DNA of 64,000 nt from Streptomyces sp. NBC_01446 (GCF_026340095.1 NZ_JAPEPO010000001.1:5170001-5234000), one strand, 5' to 3'. Counted from the first letter of the stretch, positions 9,818-18,415 are shown. The notes: generated by a model from the sequence alone, not told the origin. A program made the numbers and translations.

Positions 9818-10450
9818 CTACACCCGGACCGCGCATCCCACCGGTTCGGACCCGCCCAGCATCACGTACAACGCCGTGAGCGCAGGGCACTCGGCGCGGT
9901 CGACCGCCGCGGCGGCCACCCGGTACCGGGGTTTCTCCCGGCCGGAGCCGTCGCAGGCGGTCTCGCGGACCTGGCCGCGGCCCGCCGCGTACACGCAGTC
10001 CCCGACGATCGTGCGGGGCCCGCCGCCGCCCCCCGGATCCCCGGGGTGCGGCGGCTCCAGGTTGCGCATGCAGGCGTAGCCCTGCGGGATCTCCCCGGCG
10101 GTGGTTCCGTCGCTCCCGACGAGCGAGGGCCGGTCTTCGCTGATGTGCAGGACGAAGTCGGTGCGGGCCGGGCACGTCGGCCCGTCCGCCACCTTTCCCT
10201 CGTAGCGCGCGGTGACCCGCGCCACCGCCCGCTCGCTCCTGCACGGCACCTCGGTGAACGTGTCGCGCCCCCGCGAGCTGCACTCGTCCACGGCGAGGAA
10301 CACCGCCCCGTACCCCGACGGGGACCGGCTGGCCCCCGGCGAAGGCCCGCCGGACCCCGGATTCGGCGACCCCTGACACGCCGCGAGCGTCATGGCGAGC
10401 AACGCCGCGCACACCGCCCCCACCCACCGCGCCCTGTTCCACGCAAGCAT
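9818..10450 (-). CDS. Putative lipoprotein, unknown function
   Basis: This 210-residue protein begins with a lipoprotein signal: basic MLAWNRARW, a hydrophobic stretch and the lipobox LAAC with Cys25. A proline/glycine/serine linker follows, then a domain with six further cysteines spread over about 150 residues (VDECSS, VPCRS, GPTCPA, YACMR, GDCVY and ETACDG among them), so disulfides are likely. A Gly-rich loop occurs near residue 135. The start at 10450 is chosen because the ATG has GGGGGGA upstream and gives a proper signal. Its 3' end lies 9 bp from the end of the S28 peptidase on the opposite strand. I do not recognise the family; an extracellular binding role is only a guess. Confidence 0.7.
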   Translation of the reverse strand: MLAWNRARWVGAVCAALLAMTLAACQGSPNPGSGGPSPGASRSPSGYGAVFLAVDECSSRGRDTFTEVPCRSERAVARVTARYEGKVADGPTCPARTDFVLHISEDRPSLVGSDGTTAGEIPQGYACMRNLEPPHPGDPGGGGGPRTIVGDCVYAAGRGQVRETACDGSGREKPRYRVAAAAVDRAECPALTALYVMLGGSEPVGCAVRV

Positions 10451-10561
10451 GGCAATCCCCCCGATACACACCTCAGCGTGACCCGCCGGGGCGGGCGCAC
10501 GCCAGGCGTACAGGGGGGTTTGGGCCAGTTGGGGGTGGTGCGCCGGGTGTGCGGCGTACGT

Positions 10562-12379
10562 CTAGTACGACAACCCGTAGCCGATCGGGTACAGCACCTG
10601 CGCCGGATCGTCGGCCCGCTGCACCGGCACGGGCAGCTTGCCCCGCGGCCTGGCCCGGCCGGCGATCACCCGGACCGCGGCCCGCAGTTCGACGTCGGTC
10701 CACGAGTACGAGGCGAGCGAGGCCCCGACGCCGGGCACCTGCGCGATGTCGTACGGGTTGCGGATCGCGACCGCGACGACCGGGACGCCGGTGGCGGCCA
10801 GGGCGTTCACGAGCCGCTGCTGAGCGCTGCCCGCCGTGACGTTGTACGTGCCGACCAGGACCGCGTCCTTGCCCTGGGCGGCGGCGACCGCCTCGTCGAT
10901 CTTCGCCTGGTTCGGTGCCGTCCCGGTCGACAACACCGTGGCGGTGAAGCCGAGTTCGGTCAGGGCCTGGCCGAGTGTCGTCGTCGGCGGGCCCGTCGTG
11001 CCGGAGGGCGAGGCCGGGTCGGCGCCGACCACGAGGACGTTCCTGTGGGTGCGGCGCGACAGCGGGAGCAGCCCGTTCTTGTTGAGCAGGAGCGTCGTGG
11101 TGGCCTCGGCGATGCGGTCGGCGGCAGCCAGGTGCTCCCGGGTGCCGACGGTCTTGTCGACGCCGCGGCCGGTGACGTACGGCTCGTCGAACAGGCCCAG
11201 CTTCTCCTTGAGGCGCAGGACGCGCAGGATCGACTCGTCGAGGCGCTCCTCCGTGAGCTCGCCGTTCTTCACGGCGTCGAGGACGGCGTTCCAGGACACC
11301 TCCAGGGAGGGCGGGTTGAGGAGCTGGTCCACGCCCGCCTTCAGGGCGAGCACCGGCACGCGGTCGTCGCCGTACTTGTCGCGTACGCCCTGCATGCCGA
11401 GGGAGTCGGTGACGATGAGGCCCTCGAAACCGAGTTCCTGGCGCAGGATGCCCGTCATGATCGGGTGCGAGAGCGTCGCCGGGTCGCCCGAGCCGTCGAG
11501 GTCGGGGACCATGATGTGCGCGGTCATGATCGAGTCGATGCCCGCGGCGATCGCGGCCTTGAACGGCGGCGCGTCGATCTTCTGCCACTGCTCGCGCGTG
11601 TGCGTGATGATCGGGAAGCCGAAGTGGCTGTCGGTGGCGGTGTCGCCGTGGCCGGGGAAGTGCTTGGCCGTGGAGGCGATGTCGGCGCTCTGGTAGCCCT
11701 TGACCTCGGAGGCGACCAAACCCGCGACGGCCTCGGGGTCGGCGCCGAAGGAGCGCACGCCGATGACCGGGTTGGCCGGGTTGATGTTCACGTCGGCGTC
11801 GGGCGCGTAGTTCTGGCGGATGCCGACCGCGCGCAGTTCGGCGCCGGCGATCCGGCCCAGGGTGCGGGCGTCGGAGCGGGAGCCGCCCGCACCGATGGCC
11901 ATGGCGCCCGGGAAGAGCGTCGCGGGCTCGCCGACGCGACAGACGATGCCGTGTTCCTGGTCGGTGGAGATGAGCAGCGGGATACGGCTCGGCTGGGCGA
12001 GGCCCGCGCGCTGGATGCCGTTCGACAGGTCGGCGATCTGGTGCGGGTCACGGGTGTTGTGCGCCCAGGTGAAGTAGATGATGCCGCCGAGCTTGTACTT
12101 GTCGATCAGTTCGGCCGCGGTGCGGACGCCGATCTCGGCGAGGTTGGCGTCGATGTCGGCCTGGTCGGGGTCGGTGGCGGAGTGGCCGTAGACCCGCATC
12201 ACGAAGAGCTGGCCGACCTTCTCCTCGAGGCTCATCCGGGAGATGAGCTGCTTGAGTCGCGCGTCCTTGCCCTTGCGTGACGTGTCGTCGGCCTGGGCCG
12301 GGGCGCCGGACAGGGTGACCGCGGCGGCGCCCGCGGTGGCGGCGGCGAGCAGGGTGCGTCTGGACAGGCTGTGGTGCAC
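10562..12379 (-). CDS. Secreted GH3 beta-N-acetylglucosaminidase (NagZ-like)
   Basis: This 605-residue glycoside hydrolase family 3 enzyme should release N-acetylglucosamine from chitin- or peptidoglycan-derived glycans. The signature KHFPGHGDTATDSH starts at Lys239 and contains the His/Asp dyad particular to NagZ-type enzymes. The likely nucleophile is Asp325 in IVTDSLGM. A C-terminal GH3 alpha/beta sandwich follows. The N-terminus HSLSRRTLLAAATAG is a twin-arginine signal, so export is probably by Tat. The GTG at 12379 is chosen because AAGGAG lies 7 bp upstream; an ATG at 12442 adds residues before the Tat motif. An imperfect inverted repeat lies just upstream and may be its control site. 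A purely cytoplasmic recycling role is less likely given the signal. Confidence 0.87.
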   Translation of the reverse strand: MHHSLSRRTLLAAATAGAAAVTLSGAPAQADDTSRKGKDARLKQLISRMSLEEKVGQLFVMRVYGHSATDPDQADIDANLAEIGVRTAAELIDKYKLGGIIYFTWAHNTRDPHQIADLSNGIQRAGLAQPSRIPLLISTDQEHGIVCRVGEPATLFPGAMAIGAGGSRSDARTLGRIAGAELRAVGIRQNYAPDADVNINPANPVIGVRSFGADPEAVAGLVASEVKGYQSADIASTAKHFPGHGDTATDSHFGFPIITHTREQWQKIDAPPFKAAIAAGIDSIMTAHIMVPDLDGSGDPATLSHPIMTGILRQELGFEGLIVTDSLGMQGVRDKYGDDRVPVLALKAGVDQLLNPPSLEVSWNAVLDAVKNGELTEERLDESILRVLRLKEKLGLFDEPYVTGRGVDKTVGTREHLAAADRIAEATTTLLLNKNGLLPLSRRTHRNVLVVGADPASPSGTTGPPTTTLGQALTELGFTATVLSTGTAPNQAKIDEAVAAAQGKDAVLVGTYNVTAGSAQQRLVNALAATGVPVVAVAIRNPYDIAQVPGVGASLASYSWTDVELRAAVRVIAGRARPRGKLPVPVQRADDPAQVLYPIGYGLSY

Positions 12380-12424
12380 GTGCGCACTCCTTCCGGAGGA
12401 GAACTGGTGATCCATACCCTGAAA

Positions 12425-12460
12425 GAAACTTCCGAGGGTCACGATTATCCGGAAAGTTTC
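12425..12460. promoter_or_regulatory. Imperfect inverted repeat upstream of the GH3 gene
   Basis: GAAACTTCCG at 12425-12434 is mirrored by CGGAAAGTTTC at 12450-12460, with one base inserted in the right arm. It lies 45-80 bp upstream of the GH3 start, in operator position. It does not match the DasR consensus that I know for aminosugar genes. Confidence 0.4.
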
Positions 12461-12510
12461 TGCCAGTCAAGGGTGCGCGCAGTCGGGGCGGCAGAAGGGT
12501 GGGGGGAGGG

Positions 12511-12551
12511 GCCGTCACCGGCGCGAAGGAAGGGGGTGCGCCGGTGACGGC
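12511..12551 (-). terminator. Perfect 14-bp hairpin, likely terminator of the LysR gene
   Basis: GCCGTCACCGGCGC at 12511-12524 pairs perfectly with GCGCCGGTGACGGC at 12538-12551 around a 13-nt loop. It lies about 200 bp downstream of the LysR stop on the minus strand and upstream of the GH3 promoter region. No T-tract is present. Confidence 0.55.
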
Positions 12552-12748
12552 GTGCTGCCGGCCGCAGGCGGCGGAGAGGGTGGTCAGCATTCGCAGCCAG
12601 CAGCGAGGCCGACACCGCTCTGCGGAGACTCTCCGGCAGCATGCCGTTCTGACGGAGCGGCACGCGGGCGGGTTCCCCGCTTCCCGAGGATTGCCGGAAA
12701 GTGGTGCGCCGGTGAAACCAGGGGGGCGGCACCGCTCCTGAGTACCGG

Positions 12749-13735
12749 TCAGCGGGTCTGAGCCGTCTGATCCGTCTGATCCGTCTGATGTGTCTGATCC
12801 GTCCGATCGGTCCGATCCATCTGTTCCGGCTCCCGGGTGGCCTCGGCCCACCGCTCCCGCAGTGTCCGTACCGCCTCCGCGATGGCCGGCCTGCGTGACG
12901 CCCCTGTCCGCCACAGCGCGTACAAGTGCCGTACGGGCATGGGGTCGAGCGGCACGGCGACGACGCCGTCCGGCAGCGGACCGCGGCCGAGCCGGGGGAT
13001 CAGTGCGACGCCGAGCCCGGCCGCGACGAGCGCGGTCAGCGTCGGGTTCTCCTCGGCCTGGTGCCTGATGTCGGGCTCGAAGCCCGCCGCCCGCAGCGTC
13101 CGCACCAGCCAGTCGTGGCACACGCGCCCCGGTGGCTGCGACACCCACCGCTCGCCGCCGAGCTCCTCGCGGCGCACCGCGTCACGTCCCGCGAGCGGAT
13201 GGCCGGCCGGCACGAGCAGGTCGCACAGGTCGTCCCCGATGGTGGCCTGCTCCACGCCGGCGGGGGCCGGCAGCGGCGCGATGTCCCAGTCGTGCGCGAC
13301 GGCCAGGTCGACGGCCCCCTTGGCGACCAGATCGACCGACAGATGCGGGTCGACCTCCGTGAGCCGGGCGTCCAGCGCGGGATGCCGTACGGCGAGATCC
13401 GCGAGGACGGACGGCAGCAGACCGCGTGCCGCCGAGGCGAACGCGGCGATCGTCAGCCGCCCGGCCGGGAGCCCGCGCCGCTCCTCCAGATCGGTCTCGG
13501 CGCGCTCGACGATCACCATCAAGTCCTGTGCCGTACGGGCGAGTTCGAGGGCCTCGTCGGTGAGGCGGACGCCCCGCCCGTGCCGTTCGAGGAGTACGGT
13601 CCTCGTCTCCCGCTCCAGTTTGGAGATCTGCTGCGAGACCGCGGAGGGCGTGTAGCCGAGCGCCGCCGCGGCGGCTCCGACCGTGCCGTGCACGGAGACG
13701 GCGTGCAGCGCGCGCAGCCGCTGGAGATCGAGCAT
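12749..13735 (-). CDS. LysR-family transcriptional regulator
   Basis: This 328-residue regulator has a winged helix-turn-helix at residues 1-60 (AAAALGYTPSAVSQQISKLE is the HTH) and a periplasmic-binding-like effector domain over about 90-290. The last 23 residues are a low-complexity Thr-Asp-Gln tail encoded by degenerate repeats of CTGATCCGT. It is divergent from an EamA exporter gene with 103 bp between starts, the classical arrangement in which a LysR protein controls the neighbouring transporter and itself. An 18-bp inverted repeat lies in that interval. The ligand is unknown; control of the exporter and the overlapping EPSP synthase gene is inferred from position. Confidence 0.87.
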   Translation of the reverse strand: MLDLQRLRALHAVSVHGTVGAAAAALGYTPSAVSQQISKLERETRTVLLERHGRGVRLTDEALELARTAQDLMVIVERAETDLEERRGLPAGRLTIAAFASAARGLLPSVLADLAVRHPALDARLTEVDPHLSVDLVAKGAVDLAVAHDWDIAPLPAPAGVEQATIGDDLCDLLVPAGHPLAGRDAVRREELGGERWVSQPPGRVCHDWLVRTLRAAGFEPDIRHQAEENPTLTALVAAGLGVALIPRLGRGPLPDGVVAVPLDPMPVRHLYALWRTGASRRPAIAEAVRTLRERWAEATREPEQMDRTDRTDQTHQTDQTDQTAQTR

Positions 13736-13761
13736 GCCGGCCTCCCGGTGGGCCTGGGGTA

Positions 13762-13779
13762 TTCATTAGCGTTACTGAA
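13762..13779. promoter_or_regulatory. Putative LysR operator
   Basis: TTCATTAGCGTTACTGAA is an inverted repeat with 7 of 9 positions matching per half (TTCAnTAnC). It lies 27 bp upstream of the LysR start and 59 bp upstream of the EamA start, in a relatively AT-rich patch, as expected for a shared LysR operator. Confidence 0.55.
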
Positions 13780-13838
13780 TTCAACCATGCAGACATTCGC
13801 GCTGGTGCTACACAGTCGTGCCCGGTGATCCTCGACGC

Positions 13839-14792
13839 ATGGTTCCTACGCTCCCCATGCGCCCGTCCCACATCGCGCTCGCCGTCCTCGTCACCGCCAT
13901 CTGGGGCGTCAACTTCGTCGTCATCGAGGTCGGCCTCGACCACTTCCCGCCGTTGCTCTTCTCGGCCCTGCGCTTCCTCGTCGCGGCACTGCCCGCCGTG
14001 TTCTTCGTGGGGCGGCCCACGGTGGCGTGGAAGTGGGTGGTCGGTGTCGGACTGGCCCTCGGCGTCATGAAGTTCGGCCTCCTCTTCGTCGGCATGAACC
14101 AGGGGATGCCCGCCGGGCTCTCCTCCCTCGTCCTGCAGATCCAGGCCGTGTTCACCGCCCTGTTCGCCTTCGTCGCGCTCGGCGAACGGCCCGGCCGGAT
14201 CCGCCTGGCCGGCATGGTCGTCGCGCTCGCCGGGATCGGGGTCGCCGCCGCCGACGAGGGCGCGAGCGGCCCCCTGCTCGGCTTCACGCTCGTCGTCGTG
14301 GCCGCCGTCGGCTGGGGCGTCTCGAACGTCCTCACCCGTAAGGCGGCGCCGTCCGCCCCGTTCACCTTCATGGTGTGGACGTCGGCCGTCCCCGTCCTGC
14401 CGCTGCTCGCGCTCTCCCTCACCTTCGAGGGCTGGGACCGCGACACACAGGCGCTCGCGTCGCTCGACTGGACCGGCGCGGGCATCATCGCGTTCGTCGC
14501 CTGGGTCACCACGCTCTTCGGCTTCGGCGCCTGGAGCTTCCTGCTGCGCAGCCACCCCGCCTCGTCGGTCGCCCCGTTCACGCTGCTCGTCCCGGTGTTC
14601 GGGATGTCGTCCGCCGTGCTCTTCCTCGGCGAGAGCGTCAGCCCCCTGCGCTGGTGCGCCGCCGCGCTGCTCGTCGGCGGTGTCGCCCTCGCGTCGCTCG
14701 CGCCCCCTCCCCAGAACCGGGCCGTCCAGCGTGTGGACACTCCGGCGCCCGCGCTGCCCGTCGAGGACCATGAAGCGCATGCCAGTCGTTGA
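13839..14792 (+). CDS. EamA/DMT-family metabolite exporter
   Basis: This 317-residue integral membrane protein has two EamA repeats of about five helices each, so about ten membrane segments. Typical features are TAIWGVNFVVI in helix 1 and the repeat-ending segments FVALGERPGRIRLAGMVVA and LFLGESVSPLRWCAAALLVG, both with the G-E pair of the family. Members export amino acids, purines or other small metabolites. The ATG at 13839 is used; ATG 13857 is also possible and neither has a strong ribosome site. The gene is divergent from a LysR regulator, and its last 23 bp overlap the start of the EPSP synthase gene, so the two are probably co-transcribed. The C-terminal 30 residues are a hydrophilic tail. 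Confidence 0.85.
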   Translation: MVPTLPMRPSHIALAVLVTAIWGVNFVVIEVGLDHFPPLLFSALRFLVAALPAVFFVGRPTVAWKWVVGVGLALGVMKFGLLFVGMNQGMPAGLSSLVLQIQAVFTALFAFVALGERPGRIRLAGMVVALAGIGVAAADEGASGPLLGFTLVVVAAVGWGVSNVLTRKAAPSAPFTFMVWTSAVPVLPLLALSLTFEGWDRDTQALASLDWTGAGIIAFVAWVTTLFGFGAWSFLLRSHPASSVAPFTLLVPVFGMSSAVLFLGESVSPLRWCAAALLVGGVALASLAPPPQNRAVQRVDTPAPALPVEDHEAHASR

Positions 14793-16029
14793 GATCCCCG
14801 GTTCCAAGTCCGTGACGGCGAGGGCCCTGTTCCTCGCCGCGGCCGCGCGGGGCACCACCACCCTCGTGCGCCCCCTCAGCTCCGACGACACCGAGGGCTT
14901 CGCCGAAGGACTGCTCCGGCTCGGCTACGGCGTGGAACGCGGCCCGGACGCCTGGCGCATCGAGGGCCGCCCGACGGGCCCCGCCGCCACGGACGCCGAC
15001 GTGTACTGCCGGGACGGCGCGACCACCTCCCGCTTCCTGCCCACGCTCACGGCGGCCGCTGCGCACGGCACGTACCGCTTCGACGCCTCGCCCCAGATGC
15101 GCCGCCGCCCCCTCGCGCCGCTCACCAGGGCCCTGCGCGACCTGGGTGTGGACCTCCGTCACGAGGAGACCGAGGGGCATCATCCGCTCACGGTCACGGC
15201 GCGCGGGGTCCGGGGCGGCGACGTCACCCTCGACGCGGGCCAGTCCTCCCAGTACCTCACCGCGCTCCTGCTGCTCGGCCCGCTGACCAGGACCGGTCTG
15301 CGCATCACGGTCACCGACCTGGTCTCGGCGCCGTACATCGGGATCGCCCTCGCGATGATGCGCAGCTTCGGGGCCGAAGTCCGCCGCGACGGCAGTGTGT
15401 TCACGGTCGAGCCCGGCGGCTACCGCGCCACCACCTACGCGATCGAACCCGACGCCTCGACCGCGAGCTACTTCTTCGCGGCGGCGGCCGTCACCGGCGC
15501 CGAGGTCACCGTCGAAGGGCTCGGGAAGGACGCGCTCCAGGGCGACCTGGGGTTCGTCGACGTACTGCGGCGCATGGGCGCCGGGGTGGCGACGACGGCG
15601 GACCGCACCACGGTCACCGCCCCCGCAGGCCTGTCCGGCATCACCGTCAACATGCGGGACATCTCCGACACGATGCCGACCCTCGCCGCGATCGCGCCGT
15701 ACGCGAGCGGCCCGGTCCGCATCGAGGACGTCCACAACACCCGCGTCAAGGAGTGCGACCGCCTGGACGCCTGCGCGCAGAACCTGCGCGCGCTCGGGGT
15801 GACGGTGGCGACGGGACCCGACTGGATCGAGATCCAGCCGGGCACCCCGGCTCCGGCGGAGATCACCACGTACGGGGATCACCGCATCGCGATGTCCTTC
15901 GCGGTGACGGGCCTGCGGATCCCGGGCGGCGTCACGTTCGACGACCCGGGGTGCGTGCGGAAGACGTTCCCCGACTTCCACGAGGCCTTCGCGAAGGTGT
16001 TCGGACAGCCGTCTACGCCGACTCGTTGA
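14770..16029 (+). CDS. aroA: 3-phosphoshikimate 1-carboxyvinyltransferase (EPSP synthase), atypical class
   Basis: This 419-residue enzyme would transfer enolpyruvyl from PEP to shikimate-3-phosphate. Conserved elements are PGSKS at residues 10-14, SSQYLTALLLL, the second family signature RVKECDRL, DHRIAMSFAV and the terminal RKTFPDF. The first signature is unusual: it reads CRDGATTSRF at 80-89, where E. coli has GNAGTAMRP. Counting from the conserved Arg88 (Arg100 in E. coli), Ala84 replaces Gly96, the position that governs glyphosate binding, and Phe replaces Pro101. ATG 14770 is used; ATG 14779 is an alternative. The gene overlaps the EamA exporter upstream by 23 bp and the convergent gene downstream by 17 bp. 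It may be a second, specialised paralogue rather than the only aroA. Confidence 0.83.
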   Translation: MKRMPVVEIPGSKSVTARALFLAAAARGTTTLVRPLSSDDTEGFAEGLLRLGYGVERGPDAWRIEGRPTGPAATDADVYCRDGATTSRFLPTLTAAAAHGTYRFDASPQMRRRPLAPLTRALRDLGVDLRHEETEGHHPLTVTARGVRGGDVTLDAGQSSQYLTALLLLGPLTRTGLRITVTDLVSAPYIGIALAMMRSFGAEVRRDGSVFTVEPGGYRATTYAIEPDASTASYFFAAAAVTGAEVTVEGLGKDALQGDLGFVDVLRRMGAGVATTADRTTVTAPAGLSGITVNMRDISDTMPTLAAIAPYASGPVRIEDVHNTRVKECDRLDACAQNLRALGVTVATGPDWIEIQPGTPAPAEITTYGDHRIAMSFAVTGLRIPGGVTFDDPGCVRKTFPDFHEAFAKVFGQPSTPTR

Positions 16030-16813
16030 GCAGCTGGGCGAGATGCTCGCGCCCGGCCGTCAGAAGCCCGGGCAGCGGGGCGGCGTCCGGGTACCAGCGC
16101 TTCTCGTACTCCCAGCACAGCCACCCGTCCCAGCCCTCGCGGCACAGCACGTCCACGACCTCGGTGAGCGGCAGCACGCCCGCGCCCAGCGCGAGCGGCG
16201 TTCTGTCGTCGGCGCCCGCGATGTCCTTCACCTGTACGTAGCCCAGGTGCGGGGACAGCGCCGCGTACGACTGAACGGGCTGCTCGCCGCCGAGCCATGT
16301 GTGCATGACGTCCCACAGGGCGCCGACCTGCCGGTGCCCGACCGGGCCGAGCACGCGGGTCGCGTCGGCTCCGGTGCGGTGCGAGTCGTGCGTCTCCAGG
16401 AGGATGCGCACGCCGAGGTCCGCGGCGTACTCGGCGGCGGTGCCCAGGCGCCGGGCGGCCGTGGCGTCGGCCTCGGCGCGGCTCTGCTCCGTTCCGCCGC
16501 CCGGGAAGACGCGTACGTAGGGCGCTCCGACGTCGCGGGCGAGTTCGAGGAGTGACCTGATCTCCGCGATCACGGGTTCGTCCTCGCCGGGAGCCGCCAC
16601 CCGCGCGTACCCGGCGAGCCCGAGGATCTCGACCCCGGTGGCCTTGAACTCTGCGGCGGCGCGGGCCCGTTCGGTGAGCCCGAGCCCCGGGTGTACGGGT
16701 TCCTCGGGATGGGCGCGCAGCTCGACACCGTGATACCCGTGATCGTCGGCGAGCCGGACGACGTCGGCGAGGGGAAGCCCGGGAACCCCGAGCGTGGAGA
16801 AGGCCAGTTTCAT
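16013..16813 (-). CDS. Sugar phosphate isomerase/epimerase-type TIM barrel
   Basis: This 266-residue AP-endonuclease-2-like TIM-barrel protein belongs to the xylose isomerase-like group that includes sugar isomerases, epimerases and inosose dehydratases. Likely metal ligands are the Glu in ILLETHDSHR, the Asp in GALWDVMHTW, the His of the LGYVQVKDI segment region and the Glu in WLCWEYEKRW near the C-terminus. The ATG at 16813 starts MKLAFSTLGVPG, the usual first strand; the longer upstream reading is unlike the family. Its last 17 bp overlap the 3' end of aroA on the opposite strand. Substrate and pathway cannot be deduced; a sugar catabolic role fits the nearby DUF993 operon but they are not in one transcript. 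Confidence 0.78.
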   Translation of the reverse strand: MKLAFSTLGVPGLPLADVVRLADDHGYHGVELRAHPEEPVHPGLGLTERARAAAEFKATGVEILGLAGYARVAAPGEDEPVIAEIRSLLELARDVGAPYVRVFPGGGTEQSRAEADATAARRLGTAAEYAADLGVRILLETHDSHRTGADATRVLGPVGHRQVGALWDVMHTWLGGEQPVQSYAALSPHLGYVQVKDIAGADDRTPLALGAGVLPLTEVVDVLCREGWDGWLCWEYEKRWYPDAAPLPGLLTAGREHLAQLLNESA

Positions 16814-17191
16814 GGCGGGGACGCTACCGGGCCCCGGGCAGGGGTCAAGGGCGCGCCGGGCGCGCGTGCGGCGGCCGGGTGAAGGAGCCGCGCGACGTGC
16901 TCCGATGACGGGACGACACCTGACGGCGCCGGGCGCAATCCGCTCCACGGCCCAAGCTTCGGCAACGCGCCCGCCAAGCGGGTCACGGCTGCGCCAAGCC
17001 GATTCCGTGCGTTGGCCACGTATTCACCGCCCGCTCCAGGCGGGTCGCCTAGGCCCTGGTCGGCGGCTCACCGGAACGCACGTGCCCCCGCACACCCATG
17101 GGCGGCCGGAACCCCAGCTGTCCCATCGGTGCGCGGGAGGTCATGGCGTCCGTCGCATGAAGGGATCCCCGAGCCGAGGGCGGCGCCTGGC
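16814..17191. other. 378-bp intergenic region without a recognised gene
   Basis: This stretch lies between the start of the isomerase and the stop of the LacI gene, both on the minus strand, so it must hold the isomerase promoter and the end of the LacI transcript. I see only short GC-rich dyads such as CCGCC/GGCGG near 17028-17046, and no RNA gene. Confidence 0.5.
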
Positions 17192-18250
17192 TCAACCGCC
17201 GGAGCCCTTGGACGGCACCCCGGTCGACCCCCGCACCATCAACTCCCCCTGCACCACTGCCATCCCTCCGGCGGGAGCCGCCTCGCGGCCCATGGCGATG
17301 CGGCCCGCGCGGGCCCCCGCCTCCGCCAGCGGCAGCCGGACCGTCGTGAGAGCCGGTACCGCGTCCACGCTGAACGGCAGGTCGTCGAAGCCGGCCACCG
17401 ACACGTCGCCCGGAATGCTCAGGCCCGCCTCCCGCAGCGCGGCGCACGCGCCGAGCGCCACCGTGTCGTTCGCGGCGACCACGGCCGTCAACGACGGTTC
17501 GCGGCGCAGGAGTTCGACCGTCGCCTCATAGCCGGACCGCCGGTCGTACGGGCCGTGTACGGTCCACCCGGCGTCGTCGGGCACGCCCCGCGCCGCCAGC
17601 GCCGCGCGGTGCCCTTCGAGGCGGTGGCGGGTCGTCGTCCGTTCCTCGGGGCCCGCGATGTAGCCGATCCTGCGGTGGCCGAGGTCGAGCAGGTGGTCCG
17701 TGAGGGCCTTGCCGCCGCCGCGGTTGTCGAAGGCGAGCGCCACCGCGTCCGCGTCCGGCACGGGCGGCCGGCCGCACAGGACGACCCGGGTCCCGGCGTC
17801 CGCGAGGCGCCGCAGTTTCCCGGAGATCGCCTTGGCGTGCTCGGTGTCCTCGACGGCGCCGCCCGTGAGGACGACGGCCGCCGCCCGCTGGCGCTGGAGG
17901 AGCGTCAGATAGGTCAGCTCGCGCTCGGGCGACCCGCCGGTGTTGCACACGACCGCGAGCCGCTCGCCGCCCGCGCGGCCGCCGGGCCCCACGATCTCGG
18001 ACTGCACGGCCCCGGCCATGATCCCGAAGAACGGGTCGGCGATGTCGTTCACGAGGATGCCGACCAGGTCGGAGGTGGCGGCGGCCAGGGCGCTGGCCGG
18101 CCCGTTCAGCACGTAGTCGAGGTCGTCCACCGCGCGCAGCACCCGCTCGCGCGTGGCCGTGGCCACGGGGTAGTTGCCGTTCAGTACGCGGGACACGGTG
18201 GCGGGGGAGACCTGGGCGCGGGCCGCCACGTCCGCCAGGGTCACGGTCAT
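17192..18250 (-). CDS. LacI-family regulator of the divergent DUF993 operon
   Basis: This 352-residue repressor has the LacI HTH at residues 3-25 (TLADVAARAQVSPATVSRVLNG with hinge-helix segment after it) and a periplasmic-binding-like sugar domain from about 60 to 345. The effector-domain segments VGILVNDIADPFFG, HRRIGYIAGPE and VVAANDTVALGACAALREAG are standard. It is divergent from the Gfo/Idh dehydrogenase gene with 165 bp between the starts, and a near-perfect LacI-type palindrome sits 42 bp upstream of that dehydrogenase. It most likely represses the three-gene operon at 18416-21551 until a sugar effector binds; the effector is unknown. Confidence 0.87.
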   Translation of the reverse strand: MTVTLADVAARAQVSPATVSRVLNGNYPVATATRERVLRAVDDLDYVLNGPASALAAATSDLVGILVNDIADPFFGIMAGAVQSEIVGPGGRAGGERLAVVCNTGGSPERELTYLTLLQRQRAAAVVLTGGAVEDTEHAKAISGKLRRLADAGTRVVLCGRPPVPDADAVALAFDNRGGGKALTDHLLDLGHRRIGYIAGPEERTTTRHRLEGHRAALAARGVPDDAGWTVHGPYDRRSGYEATVELLRREPSLTAVVAANDTVALGACAALREAGLSIPGDVSVAGFDDLPFSVDAVPALTTVRLPLAEAGARAGRIAMGREAAPAGGMAVVQGELMVRGSTGVPSKGSGG

Positions 18251-18357
18251 CGCATCATCCTCCGGTCGCCGTCCGGTCCCCCGTCCGGCCTCGCATCCCG
18301 TTTCATCAGCCCCCGGTCTTGTCCGACCGGCTGTGCAGAGGCTAGCTTCTTCACGTG

Positions 18358-18373
18358 TAGAAAGCGCTTGCTA
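18358..18373. promoter_or_regulatory. LacI-type operator
   Basis: TAGAAAGCGCTTGCTA is a 16-bp palindrome with one mismatched pair and the LacI/PurR-type core AAGCGCTT. It lies between the divergent LacI and dehydrogenase genes, close to where the promoter of the latter would be. Confidence 0.75.
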
Positions 18374-18415
18374 CGCGAGCGTGTTCTTCATCGGCGTCTG
18401 TACGAAGGGACTCTC

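Noticed and set aside
12757-12822. Short tandem repeats that could suggest a CRISPR-like array
   Set aside because: The units are about 9 bp, degenerate, without spacers, and lie inside the LysR coding frame.
17012-18415. A large N-terminal extension of the Gfo/Idh dehydrogenase
   Set aside because: The upstream open frame crosses the LacI gene and operator on the other strand; GTG 18416 has a good ribosome site and gives the normal Rossmann start.
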